Shown: positions 1 to 9,286 of the stretch, in pieces | How the letters are laid out: each line of letters starts with the position of its first letter | How positions within the stretch are numbered: the stretch's first letter is position 1 | From: Pontibacter rufus | GTDB taxonomy: Bacteria; Bacteroidota; Bacteroidia; Cytophagales; Hymenobacteraceae | Reading direction: 5' to 3' | DNA length: 64,000 nt | NCBI RefSeq assembly: GCF_015694705.1 | Contig: NZ_JADQDR010000007.1 | Location: 246,936-310,935 of the forward strand | Translations under genes and position numbers: made by a program | The notes under the pieces: generated by a model | Seen by the model: the letters and a program-made list of their open reading frames with translations, nothing else | Database searches by the model: none | Told to the model about the DNA's origin: nothing

Positions 1-215
1 GCAGCAGCTTCAGCATTATCGGCTACACCTGCATCTGCTTCGGCGGGCGCGGCGGCATCAGTTGCTTCTTCAGCAGAAGGTGCCGGCGCAATGCCTTTTT
101 CCTCTTCAGCCACAGCATTACTGTCATAGGCCTTATCATAGCCATCTGCTCTTTCATTGCTTCCGCAACCAGCCAGCAGCGCGCAGCAGCCTAATATCAA
201 AAATGTTTTTTTCAT
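1..215 (-). CDS. Putative lipoprotein, N-terminal part only
   Basis: The first 71 codons are visible; the 3' end lies beyond the left edge. The ATG at 213-215 opens a lipoprotein signal, MKKTFLILGCCALLAGC, with lipobox LAGC and lipidated Cys17. A Glu/Ala/Pro-rich linker follows and no folded domain is reached. The neighbours upstream on the same strand are a TIM-barrel sugar isomerase and Gfo/Idh oxidoreductases. In related bacteria such clusters often include a membrane-anchored c-type cytochrome with this kind of linker, but no CxxCH is visible here, so the function is open. Confidence 0.6.
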   Translation of the reverse strand, partial: MKKTFLILGCCALLAGCGSNERADGYDKAYDSNAVAEEEKGIAPAPSAEEATDAAAPAEADAGVADNAEAA

Positions 216-239
216 CGTTTTTTGTTTAAGTTGTTAAAT

Positions 240-1292
240 TTAGATACCCAATAGTGTACGGTTTAAAGCCTCATCAGTGCCGGAAGCGGCAAAATCATCA
301 AAAGCTTTATCTGTTACGTGAATAATATGATTTTTGATAAACTCAGCGCCTTCGCGTGCACCATCTTCAGGGTGTTTCAGGGCGCATTCCCATTCCATTA
401 CGGCCCAGCCTGCAAAATCGTAAGCAGTCAACTTGCTGAAAACAGCCTTAAAGTCTACCTGCCCATCGCCCAGCGAACGGAAACGCCCGGCACGATCTAC
501 CCATCCCTGGTATCCGCCATATACGCCTTGCTTACCGGTCGGGTTAAACTCCGCATCTTTTACATGGAACATCTTAATACGCTCGTGGTAATGGTCGATG
601 TAGGCCAGGTAATCAAGGCACTGCAGCACAAAGTGCGAGGGATCATAAAGCAGGCAGGCCCGCGGGTGGTTGTTCACTTCTTTGAGGAACATCTCATACG
701 AAATGCCATCATGCAGATCTTCGCCGGGGTGTATTTCGTAGCACAGGTCTACGCCCTCTTCGTCATAGGCATTCAGGATAGGCAGCCACCGGTTGGCCAG
801 CTCTTTAAATCCGGTTTCCACCAGTCCGGCCGGGCGTTGCGGCCAGGGGTATACCATCGGCCACAGCAAAGCACCACTAAAGGTAGCGCTGGCATTCAGG
901 CCCAGGTTTTGCGAGGCTTTGGCGGCATACTTGAGCTGCTGCACGGCCCATTCGGTTCTGGCCTGTGGGTTGTTGCGGTAAGCTTCCGGCGCAAAGCCAT
1001 CAAACAGCTTGTCGTAAGTCGGGTGCACGGCCACCAGTTGCCCCTGCAGGTGCGTTGATAATTCCGTAATCTGCAGGCCGGCTTCGTTTACAATGCCTTT
1101 TATCTCGTCAGCATACGTTTTGCTTTCAGCTGCCTGCTGCAGATCAATAAAACGGCTGTCGGTTGTCGGGATTTGCACGCCCTCAAAACCAATCGCTTTG
1201 GCCCATTTGCAGATAGCCTCAAGGCTATTGAACGGGGCGGTGTCGCCAATAAACTGTGCCAGAAATATGCCTGGCCCTTTCATAGTTCTCAT
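240..1292 (-). CDS. Sugar phosphate isomerase/epimerase, TIM-barrel (AP endonuclease 2 family)
   Basis: A 350-residue cytoplasmic protein of the xylose-isomerase-like TIM-barrel superfamily. Strand-end motifs with likely metal and substrate ligands are visible in order: YEIHPGEDLHDG, YDPSHFVLQCLDY, MFHVKDAEF, LGDGQVDF and VMEWE. These acidic and His residues match the divalent-metal site of the family. Its start overlaps the stop of the upstream Gfo/Idh gene in an ATGA arrangement, so the two are translationally coupled. The pairing suggests isomerisation or dehydration of a keto-sugar made by the oxidoreductase. The exact substrate cannot be read from sequence. An internal ATG three codons downstream is an alternative start. 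Confidence 0.85.
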   Translation of the reverse strand: MRTMKGPGIFLAQFIGDTAPFNSLEAICKWAKAIGFEGVQIPTTDSRFIDLQQAAESKTYADEIKGIVNEAGLQITELSTHLQGQLVAVHPTYDKLFDGFAPEAYRNNPQARTEWAVQQLKYAAKASQNLGLNASATFSGALLWPMVYPWPQRPAGLVETGFKELANRWLPILNAYDEEGVDLCYEIHPGEDLHDGISYEMFLKEVNNHPRACLLYDPSHFVLQCLDYLAYIDHYHERIKMFHVKDAEFNPTGKQGVYGGYQGWVDRAGRFRSLGDGQVDFKAVFSKLTAYDFAGWAVMEWECALKHPEDGAREGAEFIKNHIIHVTDKAFDDFAASGTDEALNRTLLGI

Positions 1293-2464
1293 ATAGTTTT
1301 AGTTGTAAAATCGGTCCACTTTTTATCTGATTTGCCTGAGGCAATCACCTGTTCGATAAAGGCCATGCCCCGCACGCCCTCCTCCATACCCGGAAAATCA
1401 AGCCATTCCGGCTTCGGCTGTTCGCCTGCTTCCCGGGCCTGCACGCATAAGGCAAAATTGCGATACAGGTTGGCGAAAGCTTCGAGGTAACCTTCGGGGT
1501 GACCGGCCGGCGTACGCGTATTGTGCTGGGCGTAAGAGCTGGTGTAAATGCCGCCGGTACGGTAAATCTCTGTTGGCTGATCAAGCCACTTCAGCTGCAG
1601 TGAGTTGGCATCGGCCTGCTGCCATTCCAGTCCGGCATGCTCGCCATATACGCGCACTTTGATGTTATTTTCTTCGCCGGCAGCTATCTGGGTGGCAAAC
1701 AGTACGCCGCTGGCGCCATTATCAAACTTCAGCAGCACAGCGCCATCATCGTCCAGCTGGCGGCCTTCCACCACAATGTTGATATCGGCGCAGAGTTTGG
1801 TTACTTCCAGCCCGCTTACATATTCGGCAAGGTTAAAGGCATGTGTGCCGATGTCGCCCATAGCGCCGGCAATGCCGCTTTGGCTGGGGTCAGTGCGCCA
1901 GGAGGCCTGCTTCAGATCCTTGTTTTCAATACCCTCTTTAAAGGTGCTCAGCCAGCCTTGCGGGTACTCCACGTATACTTTCCGTATTTTACCCAGCTTG
2001 CCTGAGGCTACTATCTGCCGCGCTTCTTTCACCATCGGGTAGCCGGTATAGGTATGGGTGAGGCAAAAAAGCTTGCCCGTTTGCTCCACTACCTTGCGAA
2101 GCGCGAGGGCTTCCTCCAGCGAAAAAGTCATGGGTTTGTCCAGGATAACATCGAAGCCGCTTTCCAGTGCCAGCTTGGCGGGCTCAAAATGCACATGGTT
2201 GGGCGTAACGATGGAAATAACCTGTACCCGCTCTTCTTCCGGCAATTGTTGCTCCTGTGCAAACAGCTCCTTGTACGAAGTATAAACGCGATCCGGGGCC
2301 AGGCCCAGCAGCTCGCCGCTGGCTTTTGATTTTTCGGGGTTGCTGCTGAAAGCGCCGCAGACAAGCTCGTACATCCCGTCGATTTGGGCTGCTATCCGGT
2401 GTACACCACCTATAAAAGCGCCTTGTCCGCCACCGATCATACCTAACCGTAATTTTTTATGCAT
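1289..2464 (-). CDS. Gfo/Idh/MocA family oxidoreductase
   Basis: A 391-residue NAD(P)-dependent sugar dehydrogenase. The N-terminus holds the Rossmann dinucleotide site, GMIGGGQGAFIGGVH. The family motif normally EKP appears as DKPMTFSLEEAL around residue 110. There is no signal peptide, so it acts in the cytoplasm. It overlaps the downstream TIM-barrel gene by 4 bp, a typical two-gene module of keto-sugar metabolism. The substrate is unknown; inositol-like or 3-keto-glycoside substrates are common for this pairing. Confidence 0.85.
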   Translation of the reverse strand: MHKKLRLGMIGGGQGAFIGGVHRIAAQIDGMYELVCGAFSSNPEKSKASGELLGLAPDRVYTSYKELFAQEQQLPEEERVQVISIVTPNHVHFEPAKLALESGFDVILDKPMTFSLEEALALRKVVEQTGKLFCLTHTYTGYPMVKEARQIVASGKLGKIRKVYVEYPQGWLSTFKEGIENKDLKQASWRTDPSQSGIAGAMGDIGTHAFNLAEYVSGLEVTKLCADINIVVEGRQLDDDGAVLLKFDNGASGVLFATQIAAGEENNIKVRVYGEHAGLEWQQADANSLQLKWLDQPTEIYRTGGIYTSSYAQHNTRTPAGHPEGYLEAFANLYRNFALCVQAREAGEQPKPEWLDFPGMEEGVRGMAFIEQVIASGKSDKKWTDFTTKTI

Positions 2465-2634
2465 GTATTTTCAGAAGTATAATGTATAAGTATAGGTGTT
2501 TTTAAGTATAAATTAAACAAATATAAAAGTATTAATCCAGTGCCGGAGAACACGTTTATACTTGTCGCGCGTACCGGATTATACCTGCCCGGCATCACCA
2601 GCCATTCTGGTAACAGCAGGGATTTTGCCGGCGA

Positions 2635-2662
2635 GTAGAGACGCAGCATGCTGCGTCTCTAC
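2635..2662. repeat. Perfect 28-bp palindrome (REP-like)
   Basis: The two 14-base halves are exact reverse complements; the left half is GTAGAGACGCAGCA. It lies in the 356-bp gap between two Gfo/Idh genes, which otherwise holds several AAGTATA words and no gene. There is no loop and no T-tract, so it is not a standard terminator. Palindromes of the GTAGAGACG...CGTCTCTAC type are dispersed repeats in several bacterial groups. Confidence 0.7.
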
Positions 2663-2820
2663 ATCTCCTAAGCATTCCTCTAACCAGGATACCCCGAGAC
2701 AAACCCGGGATGTACCACTTTCAGAATAACAGATAAGAAAGTATAGCTTCGTGTAATATTGCCGCCTGCAAGTATAAACAACAAACTGCTATACACCGGA
2801 TTTATACTTCAGTGGGCAAT

Positions 2821-4287
2821 TTATGCACCCAGCGTCCAGCCTTTACGGTAATCGCGCTTCACGAACTGGTTCACGGCATCAAAATTAGTAACGCGCATGT
2901 TCTTGTTGTCCCACAGCAGTTCAATATTGCGGCCAGGGTAATCAAAACCTTTGCCATCAGGCTTTGGCACACGAATATCATAGCCCCGGATAGCCAGGTT
3001 CGCCATGAGCAGCGCCTCTGTCAGCGGCCCTGCGGTTTCGAATGGCGAGCTCACTTCTTTCTTGCCGTAACCGGCAATAGCGGCTTCTACCCACTGGGCA
3101 TAGTGTCCATCTGCCCCGCCAGGTACGCGCGCAAACTCCTGTTTTACTTTCACCTGGTTTGTTCTTGAGGTAGGCAGCAGCTGCGGATTTTCGCTGTAAG
3201 TGCCGCACATCATCTTTCCTTTCGTACCTATCAGTAGCACGCCGTTTCCGCCGTCGCCAAATACTTCGTTAGGCCCCAGTTCTTCCGGACGGGTAGGCTG
3301 AATGCCGCCATCCATCCAGTGCAGCGTAATGTCTCCTTTGGTTTTATTCGTTTTCGGAAAGGTGAGGGTGGCGTGGCTGGAAGGCGGGCAGCTCTCCGGG
3401 AAATAGCCCCGCTTAAATTCATCCACGTAAACGCTTCCCACGCTTGCCTGCACCGCTTTAGGATATGTTAAACCCAATACCCTAAAAGGAACTTCCACCA
3501 GGTGGCAGCCCATATCGCCGAGGGCGCCCGTGCCATAATCCCACCACCCGCGCCAGTTAAAGGGCACCAACTGGTTTACATAGTCTTTATAAGGTGCCGT
3601 ACCCAACCACAGATTCCAGTCCAGTTCTTCCGGCACTTTTGCTGCCGGAGCGGGCCACGGAATACCCTGCGGCCATACCGGGCGGTCTGTCCAGCAATAC
3701 ACGGTATGCACATCCCCTATTTCACCGGCATCATACCATTCTGCCATCAGGCGGGTACCGTCGTTGGAGGCGCCCTGGTTACCCATCTGTGTCACCACTT
3801 TATACTTTTTGGCGGCATTTGTTAAAGCACGGGCCTCATAAATGTCATGCGTCAGCGGCTTCTGCACATACACAGGCTTGCCCATTTCCATCGCATGCAT
3901 TGCTATAACAGCGTGGTTATGGTCCGGCGTCGAAACAGATACGGCGTCGAAATGCTTTCCTTCCTTGTCGAAGAGCTCGCGCCAGTCTTTGTAGTATTTT
4001 GCTTTCGGAAATCTTTTAATAGACGCCGCAGCCCTCCTGTCATCCACATCACACAGGTAAGCAATATCGGCTTTACCGCTTTTGGCAAAATTGGCGAGGT
4101 CGCTTTCTCCTTTGCCGCCTACGCCCACACCGGCTACCACAAGCCGGTCGCTGGGCGCAATAAAGCCTTTGCCGCCCAGCACATGGCGCGGTACAATCAT
4201 AAAGCCGGCGGCAGCCAGGGCGCCAGCTTTCATAAAGTCTCTCCTTGTTTTATTCGAAGGCGAACCAAGGGATTTATCTTCTGCCAT
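2821..4287 (-). CDS. Tat-exported Gfo/Idh/MocA family oxidoreductase
   Basis: A 488-residue oxidoreductase. I chose the ATG at 4287 because it places a twin-arginine signal at the N-terminus: KTRRDFMKAGALAAAGF, then a hydrophobic stretch. Upstream in-frame codons look non-coding. A Rossmann site (VVAGVGVGGKG) and the CDVDD and VQKPLTHDIYEA motifs follow. The C-terminal half carries family motifs such as DYGTGALGDMGCH. Tat export implies that it folds with its nucleotide cofactor in the cytoplasm before moving to the periplasm, as in glucose-fructose oxidoreductase. It is likely a periplasmic partner of the neighbouring sugar genes. Confidence 0.87.
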   Translation of the reverse strand: MAEDKSLGSPSNKTRRDFMKAGALAAAGFMIVPRHVLGGKGFIAPSDRLVVAGVGVGGKGESDLANFAKSGKADIAYLCDVDDRRAAASIKRFPKAKYYKDWRELFDKEGKHFDAVSVSTPDHNHAVIAMHAMEMGKPVYVQKPLTHDIYEARALTNAAKKYKVVTQMGNQGASNDGTRLMAEWYDAGEIGDVHTVYCWTDRPVWPQGIPWPAPAAKVPEELDWNLWLGTAPYKDYVNQLVPFNWRGWWDYGTGALGDMGCHLVEVPFRVLGLTYPKAVQASVGSVYVDEFKRGYFPESCPPSSHATLTFPKTNKTKGDITLHWMDGGIQPTRPEELGPNEVFGDGGNGVLLIGTKGKMMCGTYSENPQLLPTSRTNQVKVKQEFARVPGGADGHYAQWVEAAIAGYGKKEVSSPFETAGPLTEALLMANLAIRGYDIRVPKPDGKGFDYPGRNIELLWDNKNMRVTNFDAVNQFVKRDYRKGWTLGA

Positions 4288-4707
4288 TTCTATATAAAAT
4301 TTAGTTAAAACAATGAATCTTCCTTCAGGCTGATACAGAGCACATGCACTTTTAAGATATTGTAATGCTGCAGCGCACAAGGCTGGCAAAGGGCACTATT
4401 ACGCACACGCAAAACTGAGCACCCACTTTTTGAAGCAGTAATGTATAGTTTTACATTGATTTTTCAAAAAATTATTCAGGTTGTTGCTAAAAGAAGTTTA
4501 AACAATGAGACATTTTACCTGTTCTGCATCACCATAATGCTGAATCGTTTTAGTTCATTCCAGGTTTGTTGAATCTTCCACTTTTTCGCCGCAACAAGTT
4601 GCCTCAATAAAAGGAAGGGGGCTGATAATTAAAGCCGTTGCTTCCGGATTTCTCCAAAATTGCTTATCATCGATGCGCCTAACCCTGATTTTATACATTG
4701 CACGCTC
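4288..4707. other. Divergent intergenic region, no gene seen
   Basis: These 420 bp lie between the Tat oxidoreductase (leftward) and the zinc protease (rightward) and should carry promoters for both. The sequence is AT-rich with no convincing hairpin, RNA or small coding region. In-frame extensions of both flanking genes into it lack the signal peptides found at the chosen starts. Confidence 0.4.
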
Positions 4708-7155
4708 ATGAAGAAAAATGTTACCCCTGGTCTCTGGCTTTTTCTGTTGTTGCTGACGGCATCCGCCACCTTTGCCCGGGAACTCCCCACCATCGCTTCA
4801 AAAACTGCCGGCATGAAAAAATATCCCGGCTACTTTACCTTTTACTACGATGCGCCTAACGGCAAGATATGGCTGGAGATAGACAAGCTGAACCAGGAGT
4901 TCCTGTACGTAAATTCGCTGCCTGCTGGCCTCGGATCCAACGATATTGGCCTGGACCGTGGGCAACTGGGCGGTGAGCGGGTAGTATACTTTAACCGTGT
5001 CGGCCCGAAAGTGATGCTCGTACAGCCCAACCTCGCTTACCGCGCCATCACCGGCAACAAAAATGAGCAGCGCGCCGTGGAAGAATCTTTTGCGCAATCG
5101 ATACTGTGGGGGTTTAAAGCGGAGGCCGAAGAAAAGGGCAAAGTGCTGGTAGATGCCACCGAATTCCTGCTGCGCGATGCGCATGATGTAACCGGAAGTA
5201 TAAAACGCGCCAGGCAAGGCAGCTATAACCTTGACGCCAGCCGCTGTGCCTTATACCTGCCGCGCACCAAAAACTTTCCGAAGAATTCAGAGTTTGAAGC
5301 CACCCTTACGTTTACCGGGGGCGATGATGCCGGCCGCCTGGTGCGCGAAGTAGCGCCCGATGCGCAGGCGCTTACCCTACGCGAACATCACTCCTTTATA
5401 GAGCTGCCCGACAACAAGTATAAACCACGCTCGATGGACCCGCGCGCCGGCTATTTCGGCATCTCGTTCTACGACTACGCCTCGCCTATTAACAGCGATA
5501 TCGAAACGCGCTACATTGCCCGCCACCGTTTGCAGAAAAAAAATCCTGGCGCAGCTGTTTCAGAAGCCGTTAAACCCATCGTATACTATATAGACAATGG
5601 CGCACCTGAGCCCATCCGCACAGCTTTGCTGGAAGGCGCCCGCTGGTGGAACCAGGCTTTTGAAGCAGCTGGTTATAAAAATGCATTTCAGGTAGAAATC
5701 TTGCCCGACTCGGCCGATCCCATGGATGTCCGCTACAACATTATCCAGTGGGTGCACCGCAGCACACGTGGCTGGTCGTACGGAGCCTCAGTTACTGACC
5801 CGCGTACCGGCGAAATCATCAAAGGACATGTGAGCCTGGGTTCGCTGCGGGTGCGCCAGGATTATCTGATTGCCGAAGGGCTGCTGGCGCCTTATGAAGC
5901 GGGTAAACCGGAAAACAAAGCCATGATGGACATGGCGCTGGCACGCATCCGGCAGCTGTCGGCGCACGAACTGGGCCATACGCTGGGCCTGATGCACAAC
6001 TATGCGGCCAGCGTAAACGACAATGCTTCGGTGATGGATTACCCACACCCGCAGGTGCAGCTGACACGCGACGGTAAAATTGATTTGAGCCACGCTTACG
6101 AATCAGGGATTGGTAGCTGGGATAAACTGGCCATCACGTACGGCTACCAGGATTTCCCGGAAGGCACCAATGAGCAGGAAGCACTGAACAAACTGCTGGC
6201 AAACGGCATCGCCCAAGGTCAGCTTTTCATCTCCGACCGCGATGCCCGTGCTCCGGGCGGTGCCCATCCCCTGGCCCACCTTTGGGACAATGGCCCCAAC
6301 GCCACCAACGAGCTGCTGCAGGTGTTGAAAATACGCGAAAAAGCTTTGCAGAACTTCTCGGAGAACAACATCAAGCCCGGCATGGCCATGAGCACACTGG
6401 AAGATGTACTTGTACCGATTTACAATTATCACCGCTATCAAACCGAAGCGGCAGCCAAACTGGTTGGCGGCATTAATTATACATATGCCACCCGCGGCGA
6501 CAAGCAGGTGGTAACACAAGTGGTAGACAAGCGCGAACAGCAAAAGGCACTGGATGCGCTGCTGCAAACGCTCTCGCCGGAGGTTTTAACTTTGCCCGAA
6601 AACATCATTGCCCTGATTCCGCCACGCGCACCCGGCGTACGCGACAGCCGCGAGCTTTTTGCCAAACACACCGGCCTTACCTTCGATCCGCTCGCAGCTG
6701 CCGAAGCTTCCGCCGATTTCACCCTGTCCTTCCTGCTGCACCCTGAGCGCGCCTCGCGTTTGGTAGAACTGGGCGCCCGCGGCAACAACCTCAGCCTGCT
6801 GGATGTAGTGACGCAACTCGTAAACAACACCTGGAAAAGCCGTCGCAAGGAAGGACTGGAGGAAATGGTACAGCTGCAAACGGAGCAATTGGTACTTACG
6901 CATTTGCTGGCACTGGCACAGAACGAAGACGCTTCCTACCAGGCCCGTGCTACCGCCACTGCAGCGCTACAAGAGATAAAAGAATTTATTGAGAAAAGAT
7001 ATAGAAGCTACGGAGAGAATGCCTACCATGCCCACCTGATTTTAGCACTGGCCCGCCTGAACCGACCTGTTTCTGAAGAGATACAGCCAAGCCGCCAACT
7101 GGATTTGCCACCCGGCGCCCCGATTGGCAGTGATGCATTTCTGGGATGTGAGTAG
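4708..7155 (+). CDS. Secreted zinc-dependent metalloprotease (DUF5117/DUF4953 type)
   Basis: An 815-residue exported protein. The ATG at 4708 starts MKKNVTPGLW followed by a hydrophobic signal ending near TASATFA. The metzincin zinc motif HELGHTLGLMH (HExxHxxGxxH) begins near residue 420, with a Met-turn-like VMDYPHP shortly after. Domain order matches the Bacteroidota family with an N-terminal DUF5117-like beta domain, the catalytic domain and a helical C-terminal part. A paralogue lies at 19629-22130. The role is probably extracellular or periplasmic peptide breakdown. A strong terminator follows. Confidence 0.87.
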   Translation: MKKNVTPGLWLFLLLLTASATFARELPTIASKTAGMKKYPGYFTFYYDAPNGKIWLEIDKLNQEFLYVNSLPAGLGSNDIGLDRGQLGGERVVYFNRVGPKVMLVQPNLAYRAITGNKNEQRAVEESFAQSILWGFKAEAEEKGKVLVDATEFLLRDAHDVTGSIKRARQGSYNLDASRCALYLPRTKNFPKNSEFEATLTFTGGDDAGRLVREVAPDAQALTLREHHSFIELPDNKYKPRSMDPRAGYFGISFYDYASPINSDIETRYIARHRLQKKNPGAAVSEAVKPIVYYIDNGAPEPIRTALLEGARWWNQAFEAAGYKNAFQVEILPDSADPMDVRYNIIQWVHRSTRGWSYGASVTDPRTGEIIKGHVSLGSLRVRQDYLIAEGLLAPYEAGKPENKAMMDMALARIRQLSAHELGHTLGLMHNYAASVNDNASVMDYPHPQVQLTRDGKIDLSHAYESGIGSWDKLAITYGYQDFPEGTNEQEALNKLLANGIAQGQLFISDRDARAPGGAHPLAHLWDNGPNATNELLQVLKIREKALQNFSENNIKPGMAMSTLEDVLVPIYNYHRYQTEAAAKLVGGINYTYATRGDKQVVTQVVDKREQQKALDALLQTLSPEVLTLPENIIALIPPRAPGVRDSRELFAKHTGLTFDPLAAAEASADFTLSFLLHPERASRLVELGARGNNLSLLDVVTQLVNNTWKSRRKEGLEEMVQLQTEQLVLTHLLALAQNEDASYQARATATAALQEIKEFIEKRYRSYGENAYHAHLILALARLNRPVSEEIQPSRQLDLPPGAPIGSDAFLGCE

Positions 7156-7183
7156 CAATTGGTGGAAGTATAAGCATAAAAAA

Positions 7184-7228
7184 GCCCGTCCCTGCCAGAT
7201 GTAATTCGGCAGGGACGAGCTTGTTTTA
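7184..7228. terminator. Rho-independent terminator
   Basis: Stem CGTCCCTGCC / GGCAGGGACG (7187-7196 and 7208-7217) with an 11-nt loop, A-rich on the left and T-rich (TTGTTTTAT) on the right. It sits 30 bp after the protease stop and could serve both strands. Confidence 0.8.
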
Positions 7229-7373
7229 TACTTATACTTTACAAAAGGGAACGGTATTAACTTTGCTTTTCAGAAGGGAAAAGATCTGCTGAAGCCATAC
7301 TACTAGGAACAACAGCTACAGCTAATCATTGCTCATTAAGCTCAGCACGTCCGCATAGTCGCTACTACTGGTT

Positions 7374-8504
7374 TTAGTTTGTGCAGGTTGGCAAAGTTTC
7401 TGGGTAAGTGGTGGCATAAGTGTTATCGCGCCAGCAGTTATCAGTTCCTGAGCCATCCCAGAACAAATCAACGCCGGGTACAGGTATAGGCAACTCAGGC
7501 GGGGCGGTACCATTGTTTTTCACCTCGTTATTAATTACCCTGGCTCCATCCGGATTCGGTTCTATAGAGGAGAAATCTTCGGGAGGCAACCCGGCCAAAC
7601 CGCCTAATAAGAGCGTACTTGTTACAGCTATACCCAGAAAATCATTCCCGGAGACATTATTTTTCTCTACCCTGGTATTATCAGTTCCCACTATCAAAAT
7701 GCCGCAACCACTCGGCACAAAATTTTCGAATCCGCCATTTGGCTCCGAGAAATTTTCGTGATTGTTGTCCGTAATCTCATTGTCAGAAATCAGGATGTCT
7801 GAAGAAGTGGTAACCCTTAAGCCGGGTAGAAGCACGACCAATATACCTGCTACATTATCGTAACAGTTGTTGTAGCGGGCTATCACTTTAGAACAATTTT
7901 CTATTTCCAGGCCATTTACATTGCCATAAACTGTATTATGGTATAACTCTGAATCCTCGCACTGCCCAACATAAATGCCTGTATCCGTATGGCCGCTCGC
8001 TATGCAATATTCAATAAGGCCGTGGTTTGAGGCTATGGGAAATAAACCATACTCCCCGCAGTTAATGGTTGTAACATGGCTCAACACATAATTATCTGCC
8101 CTGATCATAAACACGCCGTTTTCCTCAAAATCGCGCAGGGTAACGTAATAGAGCTTAAAACCATCTCCATTTTGGGTTACACGTATCCCGTCTTCTTCAT
8201 TTGCAGGATTTACAATAACTACATTTTCGCTGCCTTTTATCGTGATATCAGGTTTATCAACCAGTATGGCTTCCTTGTAGGTTCCTGACTTGATAAAGAT
8301 CACGTCGCCGGGTTCCGCTTTATCTACTGCTGCCTGAATAGAACTTCCGGGAGTAACTACAATATCATAGTGTGGCCATTCTAATCCCGGAAAGAATTCA
8401 TCTTCACAGGACGTGAGTAGGATGGTTAAGAATAAGACTAATAATCGGCAAGTTCCTGCCAGCCTCCGCCGGGCCGGGCCAAAGATAATAGATGTTTTTA
8501 GCAT
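7374..8504 (-). CDS. Right-handed parallel beta-helix lipoprotein
   Basis: A 376-residue surface or periplasmic protein. The hydrophobic N-terminus ends in LLTSC, a lipobox, after an Arg-rich start. The body opens with TPGSSIQAAVDKAEPGDVI, the usual entry of pectate-lyase-like helices, followed by repeating 20-25 residue coils rich in N, G and I/V, such as NNCYDNVAGI and DNEITDNN. This is the NosD/periplasmic copper-binding type of beta-helix that often binds or cleaves polysaccharide. No catalytic signature is evident, so the substrate is unknown. Its coding strand opposes the upstream protease. Confidence 0.82.
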   Translation of the reverse strand: MLKTSIIFGPARRRLAGTCRLLVLFLTILLTSCEDEFFPGLEWPHYDIVVTPGSSIQAAVDKAEPGDVIFIKSGTYKEAILVDKPDITIKGSENVVIVNPANEEDGIRVTQNGDGFKLYYVTLRDFEENGVFMIRADNYVLSHVTTINCGEYGLFPIASNHGLIEYCIASGHTDTGIYVGQCEDSELYHNTVYGNVNGLEIENCSKVIARYNNCYDNVAGILVVLLPGLRVTTSSDILISDNEITDNNHENFSEPNGGFENFVPSGCGILIVGTDNTRVEKNNVSGNDFLGIAVTSTLLLGGLAGLPPEDFSSIEPNPDGARVINNEVKNNGTAPPELPIPVPGVDLFWDGSGTDNCWRDNTYATTYPETLPTCTN

Positions 8505-9214
8505 AGCTTTAGTCCTTTAAATTCAATTAAATATTAACAATTAATCAATTACATCACCTGTCATCCACCGGATAATAGGGTTACAGGTTCCATTCCTCCA
8601 GAGAGGCAGCAGATAGATCTGTTGTTATCTAGTTAGCTGAATGGGCAATTTTAATGGCTGAAGTATTTTTCTGCAAAGATTAGTTTTGATGCCAGTTTTA
8701 AAAACTGTGCCGGGACGTGCGATTAGATTTGTAAATACCTGATGTCAGAGTACAGGCAGCAGGTTTACTCATGTAGTGAAGCAGCTTGTATCGCCCTTTT
8801 ACCTTATCTGTTATCTGATAGAGGCTTGCGCAGGAATACTTTTACTTTCAGGCAAACTATAAAAGCTTTTAACTGGCTGCCCATAAGATTTGGGTGAATC
8901 TTATAACGGGCTTCTTATTATGGATTGATTTTGTGATTTCTGAGGGCTCGTACCATCACAACTAATAGATTTTTCTCTCAACTGCCATATATCTTACTCT
9001 TATCACCTAAGGATGTTGCATCTTTTTCATTTTTATTTACAACATAAAGCGATAAACCATTTTATGTGCCTTAATATATAGTCTAAGTTGAAAGTAAGTA
9101 TAGATGCCGCTTCAACAGGTTCTATATAATCCTTTTATCCTGGCGCAAGTTTTAAGCAAAGCAGAATTTGCTGCACAGCTTTAACTTAACAGTAGGATAG
9201 TGTAAAGGCATATA
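8505..9214. other. Long intergenic stretch without recognised gene
   Basis: About 710 bp of AT-rich sequence between the beta-helix gene and the CocE hydrolase terminator. I see no open frame with coding character, no tRNA and no strong hairpin. The part near 8505 must contain the promoter of the beta-helix gene. The remainder may be decayed DNA. Confidence 0.4.
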
Positions 9215-9256
9215 GCAAAAGAGCCGCTGCTGTGATGACACAACAACGGCTCTTGC
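9215..9256. terminator. Terminator of the CocE hydrolase gene
   Basis: Arms GCAAAAGAGCCG and CGGCTCTTGC close a hairpin 30 bp beyond the stop of the leftward hydrolase gene. Read on the minus strand, the stem runs into a T-rich stretch. Confidence 0.65.
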
Positions 9257-9286
9257 TACTTCTGTAAAGTATGATTTTCCGGAATG

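Noticed and set aside
318..1058. A 246-codon plus-strand open frame
   Set aside because: It is the antisense shadow of the TIM-barrel isomerase gene and shows no domain or signal.
2443..2649. Small gene MLRLYSPAKSLLL on the minus strand
   Set aside because: It starts inside the 28-bp palindrome, has no homology or coding character, and overlaps the Gfo/Idh start region.
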